Below are positions 19,091 through 30,935 of a stretch of 64,000 nucleotides of DNA, one piece after another. A program made the translations under genes and the position numbers. Every line of letters begins with the position of its first letter. The stretch's first letter is position 1. Under the pieces are notes generated by a model. That model was not told the origin of the DNA. It saw only the letters and a program-made list of their open reading frames with translations, and did no database searches. Source of the stretch: Syngnathus acus (lineage: Eukaryota > Chordata > Actinopteri > Syngnathiformes > Syngnathidae); NCBI RefSeq assembly GCF_901709675.1, contig NC_051098.1:4042000-4105999 (forward strand), written 5' to 3'.

Positions 19091-19159
19091 CCCCCGAAGT
19101 TGCCCTATAAAAAAAAACTGGACATTTTTATGAAGAATAATTGCCAAGTTGAAGAAAAA

Positions 19160-19795
19160 AGTGAAGTAGGGTGCTGTCCTCCTGAAGCTCACAATCATCT
19201 CCTCCGTCTTGCTGGTGTTCAGCTGAAGCTGGTTGAGCTCGCACCAGCTGACAAAGTCCTTGATGACCGTCCTGTATTCCAGATCGTTCCCCTCCGAAAC
19301 ATATCCAACAATGGCCGTGTCGTCGGAGAACTTCTGGATGTGGCAGTGTGCGGTGTCGTGGGTAAAGTCCGAAGTGTACAGGGTGAAAAGGAAAGGAGAG
19401 AGCCCCGTACCCTGGGGGACACCTGTGCTGCAGCGCACCACGTCAGACTCACAGCGATGTAACCTCACATACTGCGTCCTGTTGGCGAGGAAGTCTGTTG
19501 TCCTTGCAGCCAGGCGCTGGTCCACACCCGCCTTCTCCATCTTCACCCTGAGCAGTGACAGCTGGATGGTGTTAAAAGCGCTAGAGAAATCGAAGAACAT
19601 GATCCTCCCAGTGCTCCCGATGTCCTCCAGGTGAAGCAGTGATCTGTGCAGTAAATAAATCACTGCATCGTCCACCCCAACACCAGGCCGGTAAGCAAAC
19701 TGCAGAGGGTCCAGCTGCGCTCCCACCAGTGAATGCAAGTGACCCAGGATGATCCTCTCCACAGTCTTCATCAAATGGGAAGTCAAGTCCATGTT
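19160..19795 (-). mobile_element. LINE reverse transcriptase core fragment (CR1/Rex1-like), minus strand
   Basis: The minus-strand frame carries DLTSHLMKTVERIILGHL, LQFAYRPGVGVDDAVIYLLH, motif A FFDFSSAFNTIQ, motif B STGVPQGTGLSPFLFTLY and the catalytic motif C FSDDTAIVGYV. It ends CELNQLQLNTSKTEEMIVSF, where homology stops and the frame runs into the AT-rich module and CpG-rich array. FSDD in place of YADD is typical of Rex1/CR1-like elements. The 5' part (endonuclease) is missing. Confidence 0.85.
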
Positions 19796-20101
19796 TAGTG
19801 AAGCGCGTATCGAGGCATGTATCATTATGGAGCAGTCACGTTGATGACAGACGAGGGTGCCGTGATTGGCTGACACTTAAAAGCGGCAACGCGTCCCCTG
19901 TCTTGCCTGCACAATTCGAGTTTCTGTGCGACAGTACGAGATTCTTTGCAAACAAACCGTTTTCATGGAGCCTGCGAGAAAAAGGAAACATTCCCCAGTG
20001 TGGGAACATTTAGATCTCATTTCTCCAAATACGGTGTTCTATTGTATGGTGCCCTTTTTCATCGAAGTTTGCATTTATGTATTGCAATGATTTCCAAGGT
20101 G

Positions 20102-20173
20102 TCCCTGATGGTCCAGTGGTTAGGATGCAGAGCTGTCACAACCTGCGGTGTGGGTTCGAATCCAACTCAGGGA
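20102..20173 (+). tRNA. tRNA-like sequence (tRNA pseudogene or SINE head)
   Basis: 72 nt with a perfect 7 bp acceptor stem (TCCCTGA with TCAGGGA), a D arm GGTCCAGTGGTTAGGAT like tRNA-Glu, and an intact B box GGTTCGAATCC. The anticodon loop CTGTCAC would give GTC (Asp), but the anticodon stem (CAGAG opposite AACCTG) does not pair properly and the T stem has one mismatch. It is more likely a tRNA-derived SINE head or pseudogene than a working tRNA. About 70 nt of unrelated sequence follow, ending in AATAAAAACC. Confidence 0.5.
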
Positions 20174-20582
20174 GTCGTATGTGGCCATCGGGGGTACATG
20201 TCAGTCTATTGTAATTTGTCAAAGAATATTGTTCTTGAATAAAAACCAATAACCATCCCCCTCAATTGCACAAGCACTCCTCTTTACTGTTCACAAGCAC
20301 AATCAGAAATACAAGTCATCTTCATCCATATTGTAAGCACATCAGTCTTTCCTTGTTAAAACACAGCAGCCCTCCGAAACAAAATGTGTTCCATCAACTT
20401 TTAGTGTCTTAATAGACATTGATGGTATTTATTTACATATTGAAACACAATATTCCACCTCCTTCAATGTTACACGTGAATGCACATCCAGAGAGAAGTT
20501 TTATTCATTTTGATCAGGCTACATGAAGCAAAATATAAAGGTGAATGTATTTCTCATTAATGGAATAAATTACTCCTTCTGA

Positions 20583-20594
20583 CCAGCAGGGGGG
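20583..20594 (+). promoter_or_regulatory. CTCF-like motif between the ARCN1 and PHLDB1 candidate promoters
   Basis: CCAGCAGGGGGG matches 11 of 12 positions of the vertebrate CTCF core CCASYAGRKGGC. It lies about 1.2 kb upstream of the candidate PHLDB1 promoter and outside any recognised repeat. A single short motif match is weak evidence of binding. Confidence 0.3.
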
Positions 20595-21829
20595 GTTGTG
20601 TGCACATGAAGTCTCGAGAAATGAACCTATTTCCAAACAGTTTGGTGGGAAAGGCTCAAATCCCAAGGAAGCCTCACGTGCCCATCAGTATTTATTTCGT
20701 GAATAGACTGAAATGCTTGAAAGCATTTCTAAAAAAAACAAGGAATCTGACATTTTGGTTGTTGACCGTTACCTCGATCGCTATTAGGGAATTGGGAAAG
20801 TCTGAATGAGATAATTCTATCTTTGCCACCTTCTTCCAATGCAGCATAAGACTCGTGAAGTCGATGTTAATCAACCGTTAGCATTTCAATGAGACCCAGC
20901 TTTGACTTTAGCATCAGCTCTAGCTATCGTTTAAAAACGAAGCATGTTTTGTATACAAATTTTTAATAATTTAAGAATTTGGGCTAGGAAGAAGGCAACC
21001 TGTTCAAATTTGCCACACTACCTGAACAGACCCCCAGGAAGATAGAAAAGAAGCCAGTCAACGTTCTCAAAATGGGAGGGGGGCTAAAAATTCTCACGGG
21101 TTGACATTTTTTATAGAGTTCCTGTTACAATTTTTATCCCACCTCCCCACCACCTGTCACTTTGCTTGGAACAAAAGGAGCCTTCAGAACTGAAATTTCT
21201 TCTCAATCATTCATTCAAATAAATTCACTCAAATCATTCTCGTTATGAAAGATTTCATTACAAAACGTGTGTGGCTTTTTCTTAAATGAACGCTATAGTG
21301 TCATCATTTAATTATAATGCACTGTCGTTTTAATGCAAATTATTAAATGCAACAATATTAAGTTGCTTTGAAAACACCTGAATAATAAAAATGGATGAAT
21401 GATGATCACAATTAAATATAAGGTCTCCTTTGTAATATATACTCCTTGTAGCATGTAATGCTCCCCAAAAAGTGAAGCTCCTTTGCATCGTGGTTTATGC
21501 AAAGAGCTCACGTAATTATATCGATGCTTTTTGGTGAAGTGAATGAGTGTCCGTCTGTACGATTGGTCTTTGAACGCACCTCGCTTCAACGGCAGAACTT
21601 GAATGAACTTAAAGAAATAAAATGAAATATATCCTCTCTAAAAATTAAAATTGACTGACGCAAACGTGTGTCCTTCAAGTTTTTATTGAAAACAACATAA
21701 TGCTGACGCCGTACCGCATTGGTTTTTCGCTTTCCAAACAAGGCGTGCTCGCTCCCGCGGCAGAGGAAACAAATCTGGCACCCATACTTGGACTGCGGGT
21801 GTTGTTATAGAGGAGGGGGCGTCGGATCC

Positions 21830-22160
21830 CTCTCCTCATAAAAAGAGGGTGTGTCTTTTTTCCGAATGAATGAACAGGATGATAAGCTTTGAAAGGGTCT
21901 CACAGGAGGGAGAGGGAGAGGGGTGAGCCGGGCTGCCCTGTTGTGTTTGGCTTGTGAGAAAGACACTTTTTGGAGGGGCCGCTGAGTCAGAGTACATGTT
22001 TTGACTGGATTTAAAACTGGACAATCAGCTACAACACTGTTTGGACTTGGGGGGCATTTCTGAGCGTGGTCAGACTTGGGGAAAGTCTGGTAACATTCAG
22101 TCTGTGTTGACGGCTACTCAATAGGATTCGGTGATGACGCTGAAAAAAGTGCGATTCAAG
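21830..22160 (+). promoter_or_regulatory. Candidate PHLDB1 promoter and first exon
   Basis: A TATA-like CATAAAAAG at about 21837 is followed by roughly 320 bp of repeat-free, moderately GC-rich sequence ending in a good donor (TTCAAG then GTAGGA, exon end 22160). An ATG at 22134 opens nine codons (MTLKKVRFK) that stop at the donor in phase 0, exactly the phase needed to enter the exon at 47499. It could alternatively be pure 5' UTR of PHLDB1 or the first exon of an unrelated transcript. No transcript evidence is available here. Confidence 0.4.
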
Positions 22161-22470
22161 GTAGGAGAATGTTCACAATGTTTTTGGTAGTCGAGACGAA
22201 CTTTTTGCTTTTATCTTATACATTTTATAATTATAATTTATAGTTAAATTATTTTAAGGTAGGAGCAGCTATCTGTGGTATACTAATGCATCGAACTGCA
22301 AATGAAAGTCAGAACAGCCTGCAATGATCACTAGACAGCTGTGATATGTACGCAAAAAGTAGATAAATAATTCCTTTCTGGAGGCTAAAACATCTTTTCC
22401 TGAACAACGATTCCCAACCCGTGTACTGAGAAATTATCAGGTGTATCATGGGAAACATACAGTTTTACTA

Positions 22471-22968
22471 CACTGGGGCAAAAAAGTATTTAGTCAGCCA
22501 CCGATTGTGCAAGTTCTCCCACTTAGAAGATGAGAGATGCCTGTAATTTTCATCATAGGTACACTTCAACTACGAGAGACAATATTATAAAAAAAATCCG
22601 GAAAATCACATAGTCTGATTTTTAAAGAATTTATCTGCAAATTATGGTGGAAAATAAGTATTTGGTCAATAATGGCTTCGATTTGGGGCTCCACGCAAGA
22701 TCTCTCCCCATGGGATCAAAATGACCACAAGAACGGTGAATAAAAATCCCAGAAAAACTCGAAGGGACCTAGTGAATGACCTGCAGAGAGCTGGGACCAA
22801 AGTAACAAAGGCTACAATCAGTAACACACTATGTCGCCAGCGACTCAAATCCTCCAGTGCTCGAGACGTGTCCCCCTGCTTTAGCCAGTACATGCCCAGG
22901 CCCGTCTGAAGTTTGCTAGAGAGCATTTGGATGATCCGGAAGAGGATTGGGAGAATGTCATATGGAAT
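22471..22968 (+). mobile_element. 3'-truncated Tc1/mariner element
   Basis: The left terminal sequence ACTGGGGCAAAAAAGTATTT after a TA is a familiar vertebrate Tc1-type terminus. The plus-strand frame from about 22721 reads [20 protein letters not shown] and [14 protein letters not shown], the second helix-turn-helix region, then loses frame. EHLDDPEEDWENVIW is recognisable near 22920-22965, where the copy stops before the catalytic triad. No right terminus. Confidence 0.8.
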
Positions 22969-23378
22969 GTCAACCTCAATGTAAAATATGTGTCTTTTCT
23001 CACTAAAGATGGTTAAACACTGTTGTAGAGTAAGATGAAGATCATCAGTAGATCCTGCCCTTCTCGGCCCATGTTAAAAATCTTAATCCTCTTGTAAGTC
23101 ATAAGCTTCGGTAACCTCGAGAAAACCACTCAGAATGTGATTGAGCAAAGCTGACTTGGTGCTTGTTGGCTCTTCATTAGCAGTCTTGCTGGCACTGCAG
23201 TTCAAAGGAAAAACTGCTCAGTCTGGCCAGTGACACTAAGGCGATAATTACAGCTGAGCACAGGGACAGGAACAAGAGTTCACAGCTTCTGACTCACGAC
23301 AAAATTAGGCGACTAATCTAAGATTTATCGTAAGAAACATTCAATCACAGACACTTTGTCACAACTTCATACACCGAC

Positions 23379-23436
<58 letters not shown>

Positions 23437-23444
23437 GTCTGTCT
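23379..23444. repeat. (GTCT)n microsatellite
   Basis: About sixteen GTCT units with one interruption near the right end, continuing into degenerate CCGT/TCCG and ACGT words up to 23490. Confidence 0.95.
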
Positions 23445-23506
23445 TCCGTCCGTTCGTCCGTACTTCAGACAGACGTATGTACGTACGTTCATCCATCTGT
23501 TTACAC

Positions 23507-24823
23507 CAGGGGTGGGCAAACTTTTTGACTCGCGGGCCGAACTGGGTTCTAAATTTGGACCGGAGGGCCGAACCAGGAGCAGATGGACGTAGTGTTTGTG
23601 TGAAGTAATATAAGCGACCTGTAAAGGTCATTGCATAAAAGATTTTGGCCTTTAGTAGGTAGTAAAGCATGGATATTCCAAACAAGTTTTTTGAAAACAA
23701 ATGCATTTATTAACAGCATTAAAAAAAAAAAAAATTCACTAAAAAAACTGCTATCAGTGATTCTCATAAAATACGACACTGTTATTATGAATAACAGTCT
23801 CCATCACTTCAGTGCCTGCAGGTCAGATTAATGAAAGATGTTTATCTTATGAGATCACATCAAACGGCAAACATTCTGACCAAATATATCATCTTGAAGA
23901 ATCGGTGAAAGCATACATCCAAATAAAGTAATCAAAACGGCAACACGGTGAGGGGTATCTGAACATCAGAGCAGAGTTTTAACTCACAAACACCTGGTAA
24001 CAGAGGTGAGGAAACGGGAAACACTTCCTTAAAGTAAGCCTTAAGAACTTTACAGGTTAAGATTAGTCGCAAACAGGTGGTGCATCAATGTCCTTGAGCA
24101 TCCTGCATTGTTTGAAAATGAGAATGGTCGCTAGTTTCAATCCCTGATATGTGTACAAATCATATTCAAAATGCATTTTTTTACAACCAACTTGAGAGCC
24201 TCCCCTTCATTTTCAGTGGGAACAGTGTTGTTGGTCTCCCTTTTTTGCTAGTGCGTCATAGTCAAAATTTGTTGTGGCAATTCTTAGGAGAGATCCGAGG
24301 TGTTGGTCCGTTTACCTCGATCTGTGACGGGTTGATGTTGATGTGGCTGAACGTCACGTCGCGTACGTCGAGCCAAATTGACCACTCTTTTTTAAACACT
24401 CGGCACTGTATCCACCTTGCTTTTCCTTGGGCGACTCATTTTAATAGAAAGATTCCAGGGGAAGGTTTGTGGGTGGCTTTAGCGTAAAACTGTATCTGAA
24501 AGCTCAGCGCGCGAATTACAAGAATGCTGTCGTCACAGCCCACGCTCTAAATTCGGGACTGATACAAATAGAGCGCGAGTGCGCCATGTCCGTACTACTG
24601 AGTACGTACACGCACTTGTGAGTGTGCACCGAGCTTTCTGACACGGCTTCCGGTAGTAAATGCGCAGGCGAGCGGTTCCCCATCTACTGGGGAAACGCAG
24701 TCATTGCATGCAAAATCACCAAATAAAAATGTTTAATAATACAATTTATTCAGGGTTGGCGGGCCGGATTAAACGGTCGCGTGGGCCGGATGTGGCCCGC
24801 GGGCCGTAGTTTGCCCACCCCTG
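23507..24823. mobile_element. hAT (Charlie-like) non-autonomous element
   Basis: Ends CAGGGGTGGGCAAACT (left) and AGTTTGCCCACCCCTG (right) form a 16 bp inverted repeat. Subterminal CGCGGGCCGAAC and TGGCCCGCGGGCCG are also mirrored. Size is 1317 bp with no transposase frame. Flanking 8-mers do not match. The interior is AT-rich and contains nothing recognisable. Confidence 0.8.
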
Positions 24824-27800
24824 AACTAAGGCCAAATTTTGTCATATTTACATCTTTAGCATTAGCTCTTGGCTTTCACAGTCCCTTCACTACGAAAACC
24901 CTTCACTGTGTGGTGCAGTTAAAAACACACAAATAGCCTTAATGGTAGCAATACAGTGTTTGTGAGACTTGGCTTCAGTAAAGAATCAGAGGTAATAATG
25001 AATTTGACAGCTCACCACTGCAGGGGTTTTACAAGCAAGACACGAGTACATGATTTATTACCACAATGAGTGTCGTGGCCATCAGGTGCTTGTGAAGTTC
25101 TGTTAAGAGTGAGCGGAAAATCAGAACACACGCTGACTCTGATGTTATTCCACCTTGTTCCCACTTTCACCTACTGTTGTTGTCAGCTGTTCCTGTCCTG
25201 CACAGAGGTAACACTTTTCCCGAGTAGTGTATCACAGAGAGAGGATGAGGGTTGATGGTAGCTGCCTTAAACAGGAGGCTGTACACAAAATCTATATTTT
25301 GGTAGCAAAAACATGCAATACACAGCAGGATATGGTGACTATAGTTGTGGTCAGCATATCGAGACTTTTTGAAGAATTCTATGCTTTTGATGGATGGATT
25401 TGATGTGGAAAAACATGTCAAACAAAGCCCTGACCTCAACCGCATCAAGTACATTACAGATCATTTATAAATACGTATGTATAAAAATTCCCAGAAACAC
25501 ACCTCAATATATTGTAGAAAATTATACGAGAAAAAGTTATATTTCTTCTTCCAAATTGTTATGTATGTATTTGGGAATTTAAAAAAATGTTGCATAGGCT
25601 ACTGGACATTTCAAGAAAAGTTATCTGAAATCATCCCAAGAGTGTGTAGGTAAAAAGAAGTGAAATTAAGCCAAGGACAATTGTCAGTAGTTTTGTCAAC
25701 AATTCAGATGAGTATGTACTGTGACTATTATAATTGTTGTTGATCCTCACAATATATCCACTGTAAATTTCAAGACTAATTGGGAACAAAAACAGCATTA
25801 TGCTTAACAATTTGGAACAATGTAAAGCGGCAGCTTGGGTTCCCATCATGAACTTCAGTCTTTGTTGCGTACAGGACTGTACTGTCAGACTGTACACCCT
25901 TAAAATCATGCAGTCTGGAGTTCAACCCATTAACCAACAATCTTAGAAACTGATCTAGCAAGTAATAGTGCAATTCAAACCATATTACGTCCAATGTCGT
26001 AATATCAAAAGTTTAAAACCAAAAGGGTTAACCATTTGTTAAAAAAAATTAAAGTATCTTATAACATAGCTTGAAAGCATTTGTACAGAGAAGTATGTCA
26101 GAAAATTGTCAGCCTCCAAGGCTAGAATTCTATATGCATGTGTGGAATTTTCTTTCAGTAACTGTTCAAACAGCAACAAGTAGACTTTCCATCAAACTGC
26201 TTTGGAGCAGCATTTTCTTCTCACGCTACCCTGCTACATTCTGTCTGCCAATATCCGCTTGCCGTTCATCAAGGCATGTAAGCGCTGCTATTTTTATTAT
26301 CGCATGTGTACCAGTGTACAATCATAAAATAAAATAAAATAAAATAAAATAAACATACACTTACAAATAAAAAAAACTGCTGACTTTGAACTTAAGCACA
26401 TACAGACTTACAAATAAAATAAAATAAAAAATAATAAAATGAAATAAAGCTGCTGCATTTACAGTCATATTCAAGAGTTGTACTGTTTTACTTTAAAAAG
26501 TTATTCAAGTTGTTAAAGTTATTATTATTTAAAAAGCTATTGGTAATTGTTAGGTGCCTTTTTGGTTCTACATAGATTCCTGAAAAACCTTAATTGTCAA
26601 ATTTATGTCAGTCATATTTAAACTGTAACAATTGCACTTCAGAAAGGCTTTATGTTGATAAGATAGTTAAGTCTTTCCAGAATCGGAGGACAATTCAAGG
26701 CACGAACATCATTGATTTTGTTTGATTGTATTAGAAGAAAACACAGGTAATGGTTACGTTTCCCCAGCAACTTGAAGAAATATTTAAAATCTTATCAAAT
26801 TAAGAATGCCATTTGAATACTAATTTAATTTAACAGAGCTGCAAATCAATGCAGTTTTTTGCTTAAGAGTACATGCTGTGTTCCCTCACAAATTCACTAG
26901 CAGGTGGGTGTTAATATCAAGCCCTGACTCTTACAGTTTTGTGTTTTTCTGATAATATGAGTAAACCTTTTGCATTGGAGTGACAAACTCTATTATTGCT
27001 GAACACATTTTAAAACAACATGAAATCTACAAGAGGACTTTGGTCTGCTCGTGGTTCTCTGCAGGATTTAGCTTGAGACACTAGGTGACAGCAGTGTTCT
27101 TCCATCCGGTATCTAAACATAACCACCATCACCATCCTCCCCTTTTTCAAAAAATAAGCTAACCAAATAAATAAAATAAGGAAGTCTCGTTTCAAGTGGT
27201 ACGACAGACCGTAACATAAAGACTGACATGTTGGACGATGCCGCCACTCAACAATAGTGTTGAATAAAACATTTCTGGTGGCACATTGCTCCCAGGCTTC
27301 TTGGTGATGGAGGTAGGGGGTGGGGGCGACATGTGGGAGTCTGATTCACCTCCCTCATTGTGTGAAAACATAATAAATTAAATGAATAAATACAGATAAT
27401 GACCCACTCTCTCCAGTTGTTAACTTCTTTCTTCCTGTCAGCTCCGTTCCAATTGCTAGTTAATGTGCACTCTGTTTTTTAACCACTAAATAGTGTTTTC
27501 CAAGCTAATCGCAAAGTATACCGTCAGTTGACATTCGGGCCTTTGATGCTCCTAATGAGTGCTTCCCTCAGCTCTGCCCTCAGGTTATGCAACGCTGCAT
27601 GTGTCTGAGAAGGCGGTAGTATTTGATTGGTTGCGTGGGTACCCTTGATGAGGCGCAGTGGGAGAGCACAACCAAATGTGTTTTTCATCAAAGATGAAAA
27701 GTGTTTACTGTCTCAGATGTCTGTTTATGCAAAGTCTAAACACATGTATTCACATCAAATGAGCACTTTACCTCGCCCACTCCCATCAGTTTATAGTTAC

Positions 27801-28351
27801 CTGGAGTCTTATTAATTACTACACATTGTTGGTCTTGTGCAACTTAAACAAAAATGTGAGGTACTTTGCCACATCAGCAGTAAAAATCATAAAAAATGAA
27901 GACCAGAAGTTCACACTGATTTCTCATGAGTGTTCAAAGTTTTTGTTCCTGAAAAAAGATAGAATGCAAGGGCCACTTGACATTTTTCACCTTTCTGATG
28001 ACTGTGAGAGAAATGTGTTTATTTAGCAAAAAAATCTACAAAATAAATCAAAAAGTCAAAGATGTTTCTGGATTTTGGGGTGGCCAATGTATCCCACTCG
28101 ATCTGTTTTGTACTTAGCAGCAGCAGCAGCACCAGAATCCTTTCGGCAAAACAGTAATCTTTACAAAAGTGACTTTGACATTGTGGACAGAAAGTGGAGC
28201 AAGCAATTGTGAGTCACGCAGTTTGCTACTATTTATTCATAGTTATATGCTGAACACCTGCTATTTATTTTTCATTTTCTGAAGAATGTAGGAAAGGTAT
28301 CATAAAGCATCAACACTACACATTTAGCATTTATACTGTACATTCATGAAC
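24824..28351. other. Gene-free stretch
   Basis: No coding exon or delimitable transposon was recognised. It contains an (AAAAT)n array at 26324-26353 with a second degenerate one near 26415. If the 22160 exon belongs to PHLDB1, this is intron 1. Confidence 0.5.
26324..26353. repeat. (AAAAT)n microsatellite
   Basis: Six tandem AAAAT units. Confidence 0.9.
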
Positions 28352-28450
28352 CCATCCATCCATTTTCTGTAACGCTTGTCCCCACGGGGGTCACGGGCGT
28401 GCTGGAGCCTTTCCCAGCAGTAGGCGGGGGTCACCCTGAACCGGTTGCCA
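28352..28450 (-). repeat. Truncated tRNA-derived SINE (3' third only)
   Basis: Begins with the CATCCATCCATTTTCTGTA tail and ends abruptly after CCCTGAACCGGTTGCCA; head and middle are missing. On the minus strand this is the 3' end of family A, a 5'-truncated insertion as expected from reverse transcription. Confidence 0.75.
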
Positions 28451-29990
28451 TTATACATAAATGACTGTATTCAGCAGTTAAAATATTCCACACAACATTA
28501 CACATGGGCAAACAGATATGCGCAGTCGCACTATACACAATGTAGATGACACATGCCAAGTAGCTGCATCGGGGAAATATGTATAATAATATAATATGCA
28601 CTATACACAATTTAGACTACACACGCATAGGGGAAATAAATATAATAATATAATATATATACCACATGTGGTGTCATTTCACACACAAACATCACAAAGA
28701 AAAAGCAATCACACCTGTGGAGTAAAACTCACTGAGCTGCAGTCTCATCGGGTTTCTGTGAAATCTCGTGATGATAACTTGATAACTTGAATTTCAGGTC
28801 TTTTATTGGTTGTCATTTTGGTTGTCTTTAATTTTTAAAATGTTATAACTATAATTATGGGCTTGAAGGGGATGTCAAACCAAAAATGTTCTGTACAATA
28901 ATATGTTGCACGTGCCCCCACTATTCTAAACACAGCAATCTGATTAATATTGTGTTTGTGGAATATGAGTTAAGCAGCAAGATTCTCTCATTTTTATCCA
29001 TCACAGGGGACGGCCATTTTGCTACTTGGTGTTGACTGAAAATGACCTCACAGTTCCATGACCCAGGTCACAGCCAATCACGGCTCAGCGTCACAAAAAT
29101 GGTGAGCCGTGATTAGGTGTTAAAATGTGGCTTAAAAATGACTGTAGTGTTAAAATAAATTTTTGTGATGGTGACAGTCTGACCCTCGCAAATATTACTA
29201 TAAATATTATTTCCTGTGGGAACAAATAGGAGGTCAACCAATGTGGTCAGAACGTTTTTTTTTTTTTTTTGCCTAGAAGGTTCCACTTTATTAGCAGATT
29301 GTTCAGCCAGTCAGAGTCATTTCTGCTGCAGCTGTGTGATCTGAGAGAAACACTGATGTGTTTGCTTACACTTAAATCTCACCCACTCTGAAAGGAATGT
29401 CAAGCACGTAAGCATATAATACATAGCTTTTTATGCACGCATGTAACAGCCACAAACATTTGCACAGAGAGTCAAATGAGCAGTTTGGTCAAAATGAGGA
29501 AACACCACGCACATTTTATTTTGGTTCATTCTGATGAGGAATTCACCAAGATAGCCCAAAATATTATGTTCAAATTTTCACTTTGACACAGTTACAATTG
29601 TGCTAGGCTTTACTAGCACATACTCAACACGTTCAGTTAAGTGCATTCGACACTGAAGCCTGTGAGGCCTGTGAGAAAAAGAAAAGATAAATTATTATAA
29701 TTATTTAAATGTATATGTATTATATAAACGTTCTTCACTCTATGCTGTACAATGAGCCATCACCCAGAAAGTAATTATTTTTTTAAACTGAGCCTATTTT
29801 TTAAATCTGGTCACTGACTGTAACCCGCCGATTTGTTATAACGTCTTACCTAACACACAAGTCCAGTTGAAGTACAACGATTTTTTTATTTTATTTTTGA
29901 AATGGAACACAGGACCATTTTATTCAGAAGAATGAATGCCTTGTGTCCCCATTTTGGGGCGAGGCCCACTGGACAGGAAGGCTCCGAGAA

Positions 29991-30060
29991 TGTGTGTACG
30001 TGTGTGTGTGTGTGTGTGCGTGCGTGTGTGCGTGTATGTGTGTGTGTGTGTGTCTGTGTG
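29991..30060. repeat. (GT)n microsatellite
   Basis: A GT run of about 70 bp with scattered GC and TA interruptions. Confidence 0.9.
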
Positions 30061-30198
30061 AGAAAGAGCAAACGTAGACCAAGAGATTGAGAGGGAGGAG
30101 ACCAACAGCAGCAGCAACAGCCAAACAGAGCGTGTCAGCAATGTGACGGCCACATGGCTTTAGTGTAGTGTGTGTTTTGACAGCAACAGACTATGTAT

Positions 30199-30247
<49 letters not shown>

Positions 30248-30257
30248 AGTGTGTGTG
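30199..30257. repeat. (GT)n microsatellite
   Basis: A second GT run about 140 bp after the first, almost pure in its centre. Confidence 0.9.
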
Positions 30258-30640
30258 AATAAGTAAACCTGATGACAGCAGAGTGAAAACACACAAGGTT
30301 AGAAAGCTTCTTTTTAAACCACAGGCTGTTACATTTTTATAACTGTGCGACATCAGCAGTTTTCACTTCCATCTGCATGGTGGTGTGTTCACCCAGCAGA
30401 CGTCCGTCATATATCTTCATCAGGTAACGTTGACACACAGTTGACACAAAGGATGCTCATTTTTGCAGACCTTTAGCTTATTTCTTTCCTTAAGGGCAAA
30501 GTGTGTACTTAGTTTATCAACTGTCCAGACACAACAGTTGAAGCTAATCTTGTCCAGAAGAGGCTCCCTGTTCAACCCTGAAAACTTGTCTAATGGCAGA
30601 GATTATATTTTTACTTTTGATACTGCAGAATGGAGAAAAC

Positions 30641-30935
30641 AAGGGCGGTACAGTGGCAGGCTGGTTAGCACGACCTCCTCACAGAGGTGCAGTTTTGTGT
30701 CCGGTTGCATTTTCTCCCCGTGCCTGCGTGGGTTTCCTCCGGGTACTCTGGTTGCCCCCCACATTCCCAAAACATGCATGGTAGGGTGATTGATCACACC
30801 AAATTGGCTGTAGGTGTGATTGTGGGTGTGAAAGGTTGTCTACCCTGTGATTGGCTAGCAACCAGTTCAGGGTGTACCCCACCCAAAGACTACTGGGATA
30901 GGCTCCAGCACGCCCGCAACCCCCATGACAAAACA
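30641..30935 (+). repeat. tRNA-derived SINE, diverged, plus orientation
   Basis: The head GGGCGGTACAGTGGCAGGCT with GGTTAGCACG is the tRNA-like start. The body contains TGCCTGCGTGGGTTTCCTCC and TTCAGGGTGTACCCC, and ends GGCTCCAGCACGCCCGCAAC. More diverged than the copies at 2291 and 13832. Confidence 0.7.

Noticed and set aside
23499-24831. Target duplication for the hAT element at 23507-24823
   Set aside because: Flanking 8-mers differ at most positions; only the terminal repeats support the boundaries.
30463-30789. 108-codon plus-strand frame
   Set aside because: Half of it lies in a SINE and the rest has no recognisable domain or splice context.
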